53,587 nucleotides of DNA from Bacillota bacterium (GTDB taxonomy: Bacteria > Bacillota > UBA4882 > UBA8346), in the NCBI GenBank assembly GCA_023402395.1, contig JAEYGI010000001.1, positions 1 to 53,587 of the forward strand, given 5' to 3'. The position numbers and the translations under genes were made by a program. Shown here piece by piece: positions 8,078-17,393 of the stretch (the stretch's first letter is position 1; the number at the start of each line of letters is the position of its first letter). The notes below the pieces were generated by a model that did no database searches, was not told the origin of the DNA, and saw nothing but the letters and a program-made list of their open reading frames with translations.

Positions 8078-8154
8078 ATTTTAACAAAAAACGCAATGTT
8101 CGGTCCAAAGAGAGCAAGATAGGCGCAGTTTTTTTTGAGCATATCGCTTATAAT
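8078..8154 (+). promoter_or_regulatory. shared promoter element of pectin genes, copy 2
   Basis: Matches the element at 5868-5942: TTTTAACAAAAAACGCAA, AGAGCAAGATAGGCGCAG, a T run, then TATAAT at 8149-8154. Between this -10 box and the start codon lies a leader of about 240 bases, long enough to hold further control. In the leader, TTAAAAGG...TTTTAAAG and the GGATATCCGGGATCC-like palindromic run near 8281 may fold. Confidence 0.6.
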
Positions 8155-8399
8155 GAAATTATTAAATGAATTTCATAATTTTGTAACATATAAGTTATCG
8201 CTTGTTTTTTTAAAAGGTGTTGTGATTAACTTGAGCGTTTAGCCAAGGTTTATCACAACCCCTTTTAAAGAGCTCTATATATCCGGATATCCGGGATCCG
8301 AGGCAAGATAGAGAGGCCGTTGTTTTGGGAGGTGACTGGAAGAACGACAGCGGTTTGAAATGGAATGTAATGCATAGCAGAACAAAGGAGGCAAAATTG

Positions 8400-10388
8400 G
8401 TGAGAAAAACCCTAAACATCTGGCTTGGCATGATTCTGGCTTTTGGTTTGCTGGTCAGTGCCGGTCAAGGCGTGAGCGCGGCGCTCTTGTTCAGTGATGA
8501 TTTTGAGGATGGCAATTCCAGCGGCTGGAGCACTTCCAACGGCAGTTGGTCGGTGGTCACCGATGGTAATAAGGTATATAAACAATCCGGAACGTCAACG
8601 ACGGCTCAGGCGTACAGCGGAACATCCAGTTGGGCCAATTATTCGGCGCAGGCCCGGGCCAAGGCGCTCGCGTTCAATGGCACCGACCGTTATTTCGGAG
8701 TCTGCGCCCGCTTCCAAAGTTCCAGCAACTATTATTTTGTCACGTTAAGCAACACCAATAAATTGGACATCCGCAAAAAAGTGGGCGGCGCGATTACCAG
8801 TATCGCTTCCAAGGCATACACTGTCGCGGCCGGAACCTGGTACACCTTGAAATTGGTCGTAAACGGGAGTTCCATTCAGGCCTATGTAAACGGCGTTCAA
8901 GAGTTGGCGGCGAGCGACTCGTCGCTGGCCACCGGCAGGGTCGGCTTGATGAGTTACAATACCAGTGCCGAATTTGACGAGGTTATCGTTGAGGATCTGG
9001 GCGGCGCCGTTAGCCCGACTCCGACTCCGGTGAGCAGCGTAACACCAACTCCTACACCATCATCGGCGACACCGACTCCAACACCGTCGGCCGCTACTCC
9101 GACGCCGACTCCGGCCGTCACGGCGACACCGACTCCCACGTCCAGTCCGGTGGTCGGAGCTTTCTATGTCGCGCCGTCCGGCAATGACACCAACCCGGGT
9201 ACCATCTCTCAACCGTTTTATACAATTGCCAAAGCGGTAGCGGTTGCCGCGGCACCGGGCAGCACTATCTATGTCCGGGGTGGAACCTACAGTTACAACA
9301 CTACCGTTTCGCTATCCCAATCGGGAACCTCCGGTGCCAAAATCAATCTCTGGGCGTATCCCGGCGAGAAACCAGTACTTGATTTCTCGACGCAACCCTA
9401 CGCTTCAAGCAACCGGGCCTTTGTCCTGACCGGAAACTATTGGTACATCAAGGGTTTGGAGATTTGCTACGCCGGCGATAACGGGATCAAGGTCGAAGGC
9501 AGCTATAACATTATTGAAGCTTGCGTGTTGCATCATAACGGCGATTCCGGCATTCAGCTCGGCTTCGCTCATGAAACGGTCAACCCTGACGGAACCCTTT
9601 GCGCCTATAACCAGATCATCAATTGCGACTCCTACCTGAACTTCGACTTTGACAACATGGGCAGCGACGCCGACGGGTTCGCCTGCAAGATGCACAACGG
9701 GAAAGGCAATGTCTTCAAGGGCTGCCGCGCCTGGCGGAATTCCGATGACGGCTGGGATCTTTTCGAGACCGATTGGCCGGTGGAGATCATCGACTGCTGG
9801 AGCTGGCACAATGGTGACAGAACCGACTTCGATGCCATTTATCAACAAAAAATGGGCAAATCCATGAGTTCCTTCCAGGGGAACGGAAACGGCATTAAAC
9901 TCGGCGGAAACGGCACCGGCGGCAACTCCAAAGGCACTCACGTGGTGAAGAACTGCGTCGTGTTTGACAATTACTTCAAATCGAAAAAAGGTTTCGATCA
10001 GAACAACCATCAGGGCGGCACCATCCTTTACAATTGCGTGGCGTGGAACAACGGATACAACTATATGTTCGAGGAGACTGCCTCCAATGGGACGAATGAA
10101 GTAAAGAACTGCGTGTCCTTCGCGGTCAACGGGTCATTGGATCATGAATTCGCCTCCGATTTCGCGCAGCAGAATAACAGTTGGAACCTGTCGGTAACGG
10201 CTAATGCCGCCGACTTCGCCAACCTCACTGAGGAAGCGGCGAAAGCGCCGCGGCAAGCCGACGGCAGTCTTCCCAATAACAATTTTGCCCGGCTGGTATC
10301 CGGCAGCGACCTGATCAATAAAGGGGTCAATGTCGGTCTGCCCTATCTGGGAAGCGCTCCGGATCTGGGCGCATTCGAAAAGGAATAA
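8400..10388 (+). CDS. secreted pectate lyase, polysaccharide lyase family 9 (copy 1)
   Basis: A 662-residue exported lyase that cleaves de-esterified pectin by beta-elimination. I choose the GTG at 8400 because AGGAGG lies eight bases upstream; the longer frame to 8325 would bury the signal peptide. Domains: signal peptide 1-24, beta-sandwich about 25-203, Pro-Thr linker about 205-250, PL9 beta-helix from about 255. The calcium-binding aspartates appear in GSDADGF (about 421) and NSDDGWD (about 447-452), and the catalytic Lys in GNGIKLGG (about 499). It is a tandem duplicate of the gene at 10630 and has its own promoter and terminator. Confidence 0.93.
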   Translation: MRKTLNIWLGMILAFGLLVSAGQGVSAALLFSDDFEDGNSSGWSTSNGSWSVVTDGNKVYKQSGTSTTAQAYSGTSSWANYSAQARAKALAFNGTDRYFGVCARFQSSSNYYFVTLSNTNKLDIRKKVGGAITSIASKAYTVAAGTWYTLKLVVNGSSIQAYVNGVQELAASDSSLATGRVGLMSYNTSAEFDEVIVEDLGGAVSPTPTPVSSVTPTPTPSSATPTPTPSAATPTPTPAVTATPTPTSSPVVGAFYVAPSGNDTNPGTISQPFYTIAKAVAVAAAPGSTIYVRGGTYSYNTTVSLSQSGTSGAKINLWAYPGEKPVLDFSTQPYASSNRAFVLTGNYWYIKGLEICYAGDNGIKVEGSYNIIEACVLHHNGDSGIQLGFAHETVNPDGTLCAYNQIINCDSYLNFDFDNMGSDADGFACKMHNGKGNVFKGCRAWRNSDDGWDLFETDWPVEIIDCWSWHNGDRTDFDAIYQQKMGKSMSSFQGNGNGIKLGGNGTGGNSKGTHVVKNCVVFDNYFKSKKGFDQNNHQGGTILYNCVAWNNGYNYMFEETASNGTNEVKNCVSFAVNGSLDHEFASDFAQQNNSWNLSVTANAADFANLTEEAAKAPRQADGSLPNNNFARLVSGSDLINKGVNVGLPYLGSAPDLGAFEKE

Positions 10389-10413
10389 ACGAGGAAACGG
10401 ATCGGGTCGGATT

Positions 10414-10447
10414 TCAGGGATGTCGGAGTCCGGCATCCCTGATTTTT
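10414..10447 (+). terminator. Rho-independent terminator
   Basis: TCAGGGATG and CATCCCTGA pair, with an inner CGGA/TCCG stem, and TTTTT follows. It closes the first pectate lyase gene and ends only eight bases before the paired-hairpin element that fills the rest of the gap. Confidence 0.85.
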
Positions 10448-10454
10448 AAAGGAT

Positions 10455-10598
10455 ATAAGATGAAAAAAGTTTTTTGAAATAAATTCATATCCCAAAACCG
10501 GCTGTGAAGGTCAAACGATTGAACTTTTTTCATCTTATGAATCAAGGGAAATATGTCGCAATTTACCCGGCGCGTTCAAAAAACCTATTGCGACATAT
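10455..10598 (+). repeat. paired-hairpin element, type B, copy 1
   Basis: Two neighbouring hairpins. The first is a perfect 17-bp stem starting ATAAGATGAAAAAAGTT (10455-10471) that pairs with 10522-10538. The second is a perfect 12-bp stem ATATGTCGCAAT (10551-10562) pairing with 10587-10598. Between them stands ATGAATCAAGGGAA. The same layout, stems and spacer recur in reverse at 17699-17842. It occupies nearly all the space between the previous terminator and the ribosome binding site of the second pectate lyase. Confidence 0.8.
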
Positions 10599-10629
10599 AT
10601 CAATAAAAGCGAAGGAGGAAGAATGTAAG

Positions 10630-12600
10630 ATGAGCCTTAAAAAGATGATTTTTGCAACCGTGATCTGCCTGTTTGCCGTTTGGTTGATGACCTCCGCCGG
10701 CGCGGCTACCCTGCTTTTCGACGACTTTGAAGATGGGAACTCCACCGGTTGGAGCACCTCCAACGGCAGTTGGTCGGTGGTGACCGATGGTTCCAAAGTC
10801 TACAAACAATCCGGCACTTCCACTACGGCCCATGCCTATACCGGCACCTCAACCTGGGCCAATTATTCGGTGCAGGCCCGGGCCAAAGCGTTGAGCTTCA
10901 ATGGCTCCGATCGCTATTTCGGGTTATTGGCCAGATTCTCAAGCTCCAGCAATTATTATTACCTGAGCCTCGGCAATGCGAACAAACTGGAGATCCGTAA
11001 GAAAGTCGGCGGCACAGTCACGGTTTTGGCTTCCAAAACCTATGCGGTGACCGCTGGGACATGGTATCTCGTGAAGCTGGTCGTGAACGGAAACTCGCTT
11101 CAGGCTTACGTCAACGATACGCTGGAATTGTCAGCCACCGATTCGTCGTTTGCCACCGGCAAGGTTGGCTGTACCGCTTATTATGCCAGCGCCGAATTTG
11201 ACGACATCACCGTTGACGATTTGAGCGGCGGAAGCGGCACCCCGACGCCGACTCCGTCAACCGTTACACCAACACCCACTCCGTCGGGCGCCACTCCAAC
11301 TCCGACACCCTCGGCCGCGACTCCCACGCCGACCGTGAGCGGGCCGACGCCGACTCCGATCACGGGCGCTTTTTATGTCGCGCCGTTCGGCAATGACAGC
11401 AATCCGGGCACGTTTGCCCAACCGTTCTATTCAATTGCCCGGGCCATCGAGATCGCGGGCGCGGCGGGCAGCACCATCTATGTCCGGGGCGGAACCTACA
11501 ATTACAGCAGCACGATTAACCTGTCCCAGTCCGGAACCGCGTCGGCCAAGATTAATCTTTGGGCTTATCCGGGTGAGAATCCGGTGCTCGACTTCTCTAC
11601 TCAGCCTTACGGCTCATCAAACCGGGCCTTTGTTCTCACCGGAAACTACTGGCATATCAAAGGTCTGGAGATCTGCTACGCCGGAGATAACGGGATCAAA
11701 GTCGAAGGCAGCTATAACATCATCGAGCAGTGCGTTCTTCATCACAACGGCGATTCCGGTATTCAACTCGGATTCGGGCATGAAACCGAAAACCCCGGCG
11801 GCACGCTCTGTTCCTACAACCAAATTATCAATTGTGATTCGTACCTGAACTTCGACTTCGACAACATGGGCAGCGACGCCGACGGGTTCGCTTGCAAGAT
11901 GCACAACGGCAAAGGCAATGTTTTCCGGGGCTGCCGCTCCTGGCGGAACTCCGATGACGGCTGGGATCTTTACGAGACCGACTGGCCGGTGGAGATCATC
12001 GATTGCTGGACCTGGCATAACGGGGACAAGGCGGATTTCGACGCCATCTATCTGCAGAAGATGGGCAAGAACATGAGTTCTTTCCAAGGCAACGGCAACG
12101 GTTTTAAATTGGGTGGAAACGGTACTGGTGGGGCCTCGGCCGGGACTCACGTCGTCAAAAACTGCGTCGCCTTTGATAACAATTTCAAGTCTAAAAAGGG
12201 ATTCGATCAAAACAGCCACAAGGGCGGCGTGATCGTTTATAACTGCACCTCGTTTGGGAACGGCTACAACTATATGTTCGAGGATAATCCCAATTCCGGG
12301 TGCGTCAACGAGTTCAAAAACAACGTATCGTTCGCTCCCCGCGGTTCGTTGGCGTTTGAGTTTTCATCGGGGGCAATTCAGCAGAATAACAGTTGGAACC
12401 TGCCGGTTACCGCCGACGCGTCCGATTTTATCAGCCTGAGCGAAGATTTGGCCAAAGCGCCGCGCCAGGCTGACGGCAGCCTGCCGGACAATGACTTCGC
12501 CAAGCTGGTGTCGGGTAGCGATTTGATTGATAAAGGCGTGAATGTCGGCCTGCCGTATTTGGGCGGAGCGCCCGATCTCGGCGCCTTTGAACGGCAATAA
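10630..12600 (+). CDS. secreted pectate lyase, polysaccharide lyase family 9 (copy 2)
   Basis: A 656-residue paralogue of the preceding gene with the same domains: signal peptide (MSLKKMIFATVICLF onward), beta-sandwich about 22-197, Pro-Thr linker about 201-245, PL9 beta-helix from about 247. Calcium and catalytic motifs GSDADGF, NSDDGWD and GNGFKLGG are intact. The start is the ATG at 10630 after AAGGAGGAAG; the open frame extends upstream to 10504 through the hairpin element, but that part is not protein-like. No promoter resembling those of its neighbours is visible, so transcription may start inside the hairpin element or come from read-through. Confidence 0.93.
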   Translation: MSLKKMIFATVICLFAVWLMTSAGAATLLFDDFEDGNSTGWSTSNGSWSVVTDGSKVYKQSGTSTTAHAYTGTSTWANYSVQARAKALSFNGSDRYFGLLARFSSSSNYYYLSLGNANKLEIRKKVGGTVTVLASKTYAVTAGTWYLVKLVVNGNSLQAYVNDTLELSATDSSFATGKVGCTAYYASAEFDDITVDDLSGGSGTPTPTPSTVTPTPTPSGATPTPTPSAATPTPTVSGPTPTPITGAFYVAPFGNDSNPGTFAQPFYSIARAIEIAGAAGSTIYVRGGTYNYSSTINLSQSGTASAKINLWAYPGENPVLDFSTQPYGSSNRAFVLTGNYWHIKGLEICYAGDNGIKVEGSYNIIEQCVLHHNGDSGIQLGFGHETENPGGTLCSYNQIINCDSYLNFDFDNMGSDADGFACKMHNGKGNVFRGCRSWRNSDDGWDLYETDWPVEIIDCWTWHNGDKADFDAIYLQKMGKNMSSFQGNGNGFKLGGNGTGGASAGTHVVKNCVAFDNNFKSKKGFDQNSHKGGVIVYNCTSFGNGYNYMFEDNPNSGCVNEFKNNVSFAPRGSLAFEFSSGAIQQNNSWNLPVTADASDFISLSEDLAKAPRQADGSLPDNDFAKLVSGSDLIDKGVNVGLPYLGGAPDLGAFERQ

Positions 12601-12631
12601 CAACGAAACGTCTCAACATGCATTTTTTACT

Positions 12632-12659
12632 CGGCGCCGGTTTTCCGGCGCCTTTTTTA
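12632..12659 (+). terminator. Rho-independent terminator
   Basis: GGCGCCGG/CCGGCGCC with a TTTT loop and a following T run, 31 bases after the second pectate lyase. The T run is on the plus strand only, so it serves the lyase and not the MATE gene that faces it. Confidence 0.85.
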
Positions 12660-12718
12660 TTTATTTGATGGAAAATAAAAGGGGGAATTATGGCATTGCT
12701 TTTGGCATGAATCGCGTT

Positions 12719-14116
12719 TTATTCCTGAGTTGCGTCCGGTTCACTGAGCGATTGCCGCATGCGGTGGGTAAGATTATTGATCCAGCGGCCGGAGTGGAGC
12801 CGCCAGATACCGATGAACAGTTTGAAGAGTTCCTCCAGGGTCACTAGGCCGTAAACCAAGTCCGCCGGAAGCCGCCAGACCAGTCCGGCCAGGAACGACA
12901 AAGGAACGGCCAGCAACCATAGTCCGGCTGTGTCCAGAAACAGGCTAAACCTGGTATCCCCGCCGCTGCGGAGAATTCCGACGATAATGATCAGATTGAA
13001 GATCCGGATCGGCATGGTCAGGGCAAAAATGGTCATGATCTTACGGCCGAGATCCGCCACGTCGGCCGGGACCCGGTAGAGATTCAAGATCGGATTGATG
13101 CCACCGATAACCAAGGCGGCGATCAATACTCCAGCCAAGGGACCGAGCAGCGAAAAGCGCTTAGCGTATTCGAGAGCGGTCTGCTCCTCGCCGGCTCCAA
13201 TCTTCCTGCCGACCATCACCGCGCAGGCATTGGCCATTCCAAAGAAGAGGACCATCGCGACCCGCTCGGTGGTGGCGGCAATATTGACCGCAGCCAGAGT
13301 CGCTGTGCCGATCCTGGCATAAACCACCGTAAACATCGTCACACCCAATGCCCATAGCGATTCGTTCAAAATCACCGGCACAGTGGTCTGAAAAAACCGC
13401 CGGGCAAATTCGCGGGTGAAACTGAACAGTTCGGCGAGGCTAGCGGCGGGGACCAGCCGTTTGCCGTAAACGGCGCCCAGAATCACCATTAATTCCACGA
13501 TCCGGGCGATAACTGTCGCTGTCGCCGAGCCGGCCACTTCCATCCGGGGAAAGCCGAAGGCGCCGTAGATCAGCAGGTAATTTAATCCGGTATTCAGTCC
13601 GAACGCCAGCGTGCTGGCGAGCAAGGGCACGGTAACCCGGCCAGTGCTGCGAAGGACGAACGCGTAACCGAAGCTGATCGCGTTGATCAGAAAACTCAAG
13701 GCAATGATCCGGAGATACTGGATGCCGAGCGCGATTACACCGGGATCGCTGGAGAAGAGCCCGAGCACGGTCCCGGGAAGCACGAGCGCCACCAAAGTGA
13801 AGGCCAGCGCCACGGAACCCGCGGAAAGCAGGGCGATCCCCAGGACGCGCCGGATGTTTGGGACATCCCGTTCACCCCAGAATTGAGCGATAAAGATCGC
13901 CGCGCCGCTGTTAATTCCGAACAGAAATAAGTTGAACAAAAAAAAGACCTGATTGGCCAGGCCAACCGCGGCGATCGCCACCGGCCCCAACTGGCCGATC
14001 ATCACCGTATCGACCATATTCAGCGAAGAGGTGATGAAATTCTGAAAGGCGATTGGCATGGCAATCGTCCAAAGCGGGCCGAAGAAGTTCCGGTCCAGGA
14101 ACCATTTCTTGAACAT
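12719..14116 (-). CDS. MATE-family multidrug/metabolite exporter
   Basis: A 465-residue inner-membrane protein with about twelve hydrophobic helices in two halves. The N-terminal signature MPIAFQNFITSSLNMVDTVM, followed by GQLG and the Q-F-W motif IAQFWGERD, is typical of the MATE family, which exports small molecules in exchange for H+ or Na+. It is the last gene of a minus-strand run (β-propeller, metallo-hydrolase, Nudix, MATE) with gaps of 57-123 bases, so co-transcription is plausible but not proven. The substrate cannot be told from sequence. Confidence 0.9.
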   Translation of the reverse strand: MFKKWFLDRNFFGPLWTIAMPIAFQNFITSSLNMVDTVMIGQLGPVAIAAVGLANQVFFLFNLFLFGINSGAAIFIAQFWGERDVPNIRRVLGIALLSAGSVALAFTLVALVLPGTVLGLFSSDPGVIALGIQYLRIIALSFLINAISFGYAFVLRSTGRVTVPLLASTLAFGLNTGLNYLLIYGAFGFPRMEVAGSATATVIARIVELMVILGAVYGKRLVPAASLAELFSFTREFARRFFQTTVPVILNESLWALGVTMFTVVYARIGTATLAAVNIAATTERVAMVLFFGMANACAVMVGRKIGAGEEQTALEYAKRFSLLGPLAGVLIAALVIGGINPILNLYRVPADVADLGRKIMTIFALTMPIRIFNLIIIVGILRSGGDTRFSLFLDTAGLWLLAVPLSFLAGLVWRLPADLVYGLVTLEELFKLFIGIWRLHSGRWINNLTHRMRQSLSEPDATQE

Positions 14117-14196
14117 CAGAATCGAGTCCTTTATGCGGGATTTAGTATCGGTAAAAAGTGAGACGGGGCGATGCGGCTTGTGACGGACCCTGAAAA

Positions 14197-14697
14197 TCAG
14201 GATCGTTCGAGAACGGCGGCTGATTCAGTGAGCGGCGCCGATTGAAATCCGGTCAGACGGCCCTGCTCGAAGCGGCACCGGTGCTCGTAACAAACGGCGT
14301 CATTTAATAAAGCCGGCAGAAAGCGGGGGAGATTGGAGGCCACCCCACGGTTGGCGGGGTCCATGATCCAGTCCAGCTCCTTCCAGTCGAGAATCCCCTC
14401 GCGAGTCGGTTTGGGCGTCGGGAAAGAATATCCGTCCGGAAGTTCGGCACTGAACGCATACATTCCTCCTTTGGGAACACCGTCGCTCACCCAGGAGACA
14501 ACTCCCTTGTACCGGGCCTGCGATAGGACGATCCCGGTCTCCTCGGTGACTTCCCGGAGTATGCCGGTGAGCGGATCCTCGCCGGTTTTCAGCTTGCCGC
14601 CGACCCCGTTCCAAGCGCCCATCCAGGGAGCGGCCTGCCGGTTCAGGAGCAGAATCCGGGAATTTTGACGGATGAAGCAGATGGTATACGCGTACAT
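14197..14697 (-). CDS. Nudix hydrolase (MutT/8-oxo-dGTPase-like)
   Basis: A 166-residue cytoplasmic hydrolase. The Nudix box is complete: GKLKTGEDPLTGILREVTEE followed by TGI matches G-x5-E-x7-REUXEEXGU. The opening MYAYTICFIRQNSRILLLNR and WNGVGG resemble 8-oxo-dGTP diphosphatases of Firmicutes, but the nucleotide substrate is inferred. The C-terminal 30 residues, which include CYEHRCRFEQGRL, extend beyond the core fold. A clear AGGAGA ribosome binding site precedes the ATG at 14697. Confidence 0.88.
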   Translation of the reverse strand: MYAYTICFIRQNSRILLLNRQAAPWMGAWNGVGGKLKTGEDPLTGILREVTEETGIVLSQARYKGVVSWVSDGVPKGGMYAFSAELPDGYSFPTPKPTREGILDWKELDWIMDPANRGVASNLPRFLPALLNDAVCYEHRCRFEQGRLTGFQSAPLTESAAVLERS

Positions 14698-14754
14698 GTT
14701 ATTCTCCTGACTATATCGAAGCGGCTTGGGTCGGAGCCGGGGACCGGGCGCTTG

Positions 14755-15543
14755 TTACTCGGCGGCATAGTCGCGCAGCGCCCGGGGAACGTCGGTGGTA
14801 AATCCGGTGTGGCTGGTGGCCAGCACGGCTATGTTTGGAAGCCCCGCCAGTTTGGCCAGGGATTTCCGCCCGGCCGCCTCATCCATGTTGAAGAACCGGT
14901 AAAAGGGCCGGGCCCGGCCGTCGCGGAGCGCCAGCGCGTCGCCGGTGCAGAGCGCGGTGTTGTTCAACAGATAACTCATTGATCCGGTGGTATGACCGGG
15001 CGTGGCCAGGGCTTGAATCGCAATCGAACCGATTTGAACGGTTTCGCCGTCGCGCAGCGTCCGATAGGCGCGGGTCAGCTTCGGGTTGCGGATCAGGCCG
15101 AAAAACCGGGGCTGCTTCCCTTCGGCCAGCGGCGCTTCGGCGGCGGAAAGATAAATCGTAGCTTTCCTGAACAGATCCAACCCGGCGATGTGATCATAAT
15201 CGGCATGAGTCAGAAAGACGGCCGAGACCGTCAGAGGGTCAATCTTCAATTGAGACAGGGCCGCCTGGAGCGCGGCGGGCCGATCGCCCGCGTCAACGGC
15301 CACAATCGAGGCGCCGTCCCGGTACAGATAGACGGAGGAGTAGCCGGCTTTGGCGGCATAAAGGTTTCCGGCCACCCGGCCGGTGGGCGCCGGATAAAAT
15401 CCGGTCAGGAAGAGATGGGACAAGTAAGCTATTCCCGCCAGAACCAGCAGGAGCATGCTGATCAAAATGGTCCGCCCGCGGCGGCGGGAACGCCTTTTCC
15501 GAAAAGACAGCCGGGTCAACTTCGGCTTGACAAAGATCGTCAT
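14755..15543 (-). CDS. membrane-anchored metallo-beta-lactamase-fold hydrolase
   Basis: A 262-residue protein. A very basic N-terminus (RKRRSRRRGR) leads into one membrane helix at about 25-47, so the catalytic domain lies outside the inner membrane. The metal motif THADYDHIAG (about 112-121) is the HxHxDH signature with Ala at the middle position's neighbour; further ligands are His in ATPGHTTGS, Asp in CTGDAL and His in TSHTGF. It follows the β-propeller gene by 123 bases and precedes the Nudix gene by 57. The substrate is unknown. Confidence 0.85.
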   Translation of the reverse strand: MTIFVKPKLTRLSFRKRRSRRRGRTILISMLLLVLAGIAYLSHLFLTGFYPAPTGRVAGNLYAAKAGYSSVYLYRDGASIVAVDAGDRPAALQAALSQLKIDPLTVSAVFLTHADYDHIAGLDLFRKATIYLSAAEAPLAEGKQPRFFGLIRNPKLTRAYRTLRDGETVQIGSIAIQALATPGHTTGSMSYLLNNTALCTGDALALRDGRARPFYRFFNMDEAAGRKSLAKLAGLPNIAVLATSHTGFTTDVPRALRDYAAE

Positions 15544-15666
15544 TTTTCATCCCCTCCCGCCGTTATTCTTCGCGATAAAATGGTAAATTCCCTCCAACCG
15601 CTGTAAAAAATTTTCACAAGGGATGGTCCGGCGGCGGAAAGCCCGGCGCACGGATCTGGGATCAAG

Positions 15667-17094
15667 CTATTGAAAGCGCTGGATCCGGATTCGGTCGGTG
15701 CCCGGGAGAATTACCATTTTTTGATCCGGTAAAACCCAGCCGCTGTCGCCGTCTTGCAACGTCAGGACCTTGGCGGCCTGAAGCGCCGGACCGGTCCGGT
15801 ACAGCCCGTGTTCGGCCAGAAGATAGACCTGATCGCCGTCGGGATAGGGGACGGCCGTGGTCTCCGGCAGCAGTGCGGCGGTGGACCGGCTCCGGAGGTC
15901 GTGGCCGAAGAGCCGTACTTCCCCGGATTCGGTTTGCATTGAGAAAAAAAGCAGGTCTTTTTCAAAACCGGCGATCTCAAGCAGCGGACAGTCGGCCAAT
16001 AGCCGGGTGGCCGTGGCTGGAGCGGGATCGATCAGGACCAGATCGTAGCGATCGGCCGCATCGGCCGACTGGGTGGCCTGAATATAGGTTTCGGCCGTGG
16101 CGAGCGGGACCGCGGCCGCGATTAAGCGGAGGCCGCTACGTTCCCACTGGAACCGGCTGATCAGCCCTTCGTCCAGGGCGATGGTTTGAATGGCGCCGTC
16201 GCCGGGATTATAGATTCCCAGCCGGTCCGATAAGTAAAGTTCGCGGTTTTCCATGGCGACCGTATACCGTTGGTAACGGCTGGACTGGATGGCGAAGGCG
16301 AGCCGCGCGCCATCGGGCGACCAGGCTGTCATGGAGATTCGTGCGTCCGGCACGCTCAGTTCGATGAGAAGCCGGCCGGAGGGGATCGCAAAAACTTGAT
16401 GGTTCAGGGCAACGTGGCCGGACTGCGGCGACCAGTGGCATTCAAAGGCCATCAGCTCGTCCCAGTTCTGGGGAGCCCGGGCCTGGCCCAGTTCGATCAG
16501 GGCGCCGGTTTCCGCCAGAATCAGGTAGAGCCGCCGAGTTTGAGTTTTCCCGTTGGGCGGCGCGCCGCCGGCAATGACCCGGGTCCGGTCCGGGGAAACG
16601 CGGTAGAAGTTGCACCGCTTCAGCAGGATCCGGCCCGGCGCGCCTTTCGCCTGATACCAGAGGCTGCCGTCGGGATCGCCGTTTTGAGGGCTTTCCTGGT
16701 AGATCAGAGCGGTTCCGCCGGCAAGCACCGCGCCGCTCTCGACATTGGCCGCCACCTCAAAAAGTTGCTCCGGCCGGCTCCTTCCCGCCAGATACCGGAA
16801 AAAGTGGCTCCGGGTTTCCGATTGATAATACATGAAATCCAGCCCGGAGCCGTCGCTTAGCGGCGGGTCAAGATAAAAGGCGGACCGCCCCCGGGGCCGC
16901 TGGACCGGGGTAATGGTCAGCGAACTCCCAAACCGGCTGACGTTAAGTTCGCCGCGGCCCCAGCGTTTGTCGATTACCTGAAACGGCTCCTCCGCCGGCT
17001 GGAAGGCGGGCAACCCTTCCAGCCACCAATACCCGGGCGCCCCGAGCGCGGCAAAGCCGAGGATCGCAAGTCCAATCCATAACCCCTTTTTCAT
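15667..17094 (-). CDS. exported β-propeller-like protein of unknown function
   Basis: A 475-residue protein with an N-terminal signal or anchor (MKKGLWIGLAILGFAALGAP). The rest is rich in short β-strands with repeated S-P-D-G/S-P-D-R turns (RVSPDRTRV, TAWSPDGARLAFA, HWSPQSGHVAL), as in TolB/WD40-like propellers. No catalytic motif is seen. Such proteins usually bind a partner or sense the envelope. It begins the minus-strand run that ends with the MATE exporter and has a good GGAGGGG ribosome binding site. Family assignment is by pattern only. Confidence 0.7.
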   Translation of the reverse strand: MKKGLWIGLAILGFAALGAPGYWWLEGLPAFQPAEEPFQVIDKRWGRGELNVSRFGSSLTITPVQRPRGRSAFYLDPPLSDGSGLDFMYYQSETRSHFFRYLAGRSRPEQLFEVAANVESGAVLAGGTALIYQESPQNGDPDGSLWYQAKGAPGRILLKRCNFYRVSPDRTRVIAGGAPPNGKTQTRRLYLILAETGALIELGQARAPQNWDELMAFECHWSPQSGHVALNHQVFAIPSGRLLIELSVPDARISMTAWSPDGARLAFAIQSSRYQRYTVAMENRELYLSDRLGIYNPGDGAIQTIALDEGLISRFQWERSGLRLIAAAVPLATAETYIQATQSADAADRYDLVLIDPAPATATRLLADCPLLEIAGFEKDLLFFSMQTESGEVRLFGHDLRSRSTAALLPETTAVPYPDGDQVYLLAEHGLYRTGPALQAAKVLTLQDGDSGWVLPDQKMVILPGTDRIRIQRFQ

Positions 17095-17393
17095 TTGTTC
17101 CCCTCCGCCAAGTTTTTCAAGTACAGTCTTGGCATCTTTCCGGCCCGATCCATCATTTGTTTGGCGCGGGCCGTAAAATTATTACGTTTTCTTTTGTTTA
17201 ATTATATCAAATATTGCCAGGGAATGGACGGAGTTTGGAAAAATTGCGGCGGTAATCGGTGGTGGTAATGTGAAAAATGAAGCGATTGAGACGGTCCTAA
17301 TTGAAAAGTAATCATGAAGCGGCGGTAAGATCCGGAGCTTGCTTGGCAAGCAACAATCCTACGGCGGTTGTCGAAAATAATGCGGCATTCAAT

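Noticed and set aside
10504..10629. N-terminal extension of the second pectate lyase
   Set aside because: It translates the paired-hairpin element and would bury the signal peptide; the ATG at 10630 has a proper ribosome binding site.
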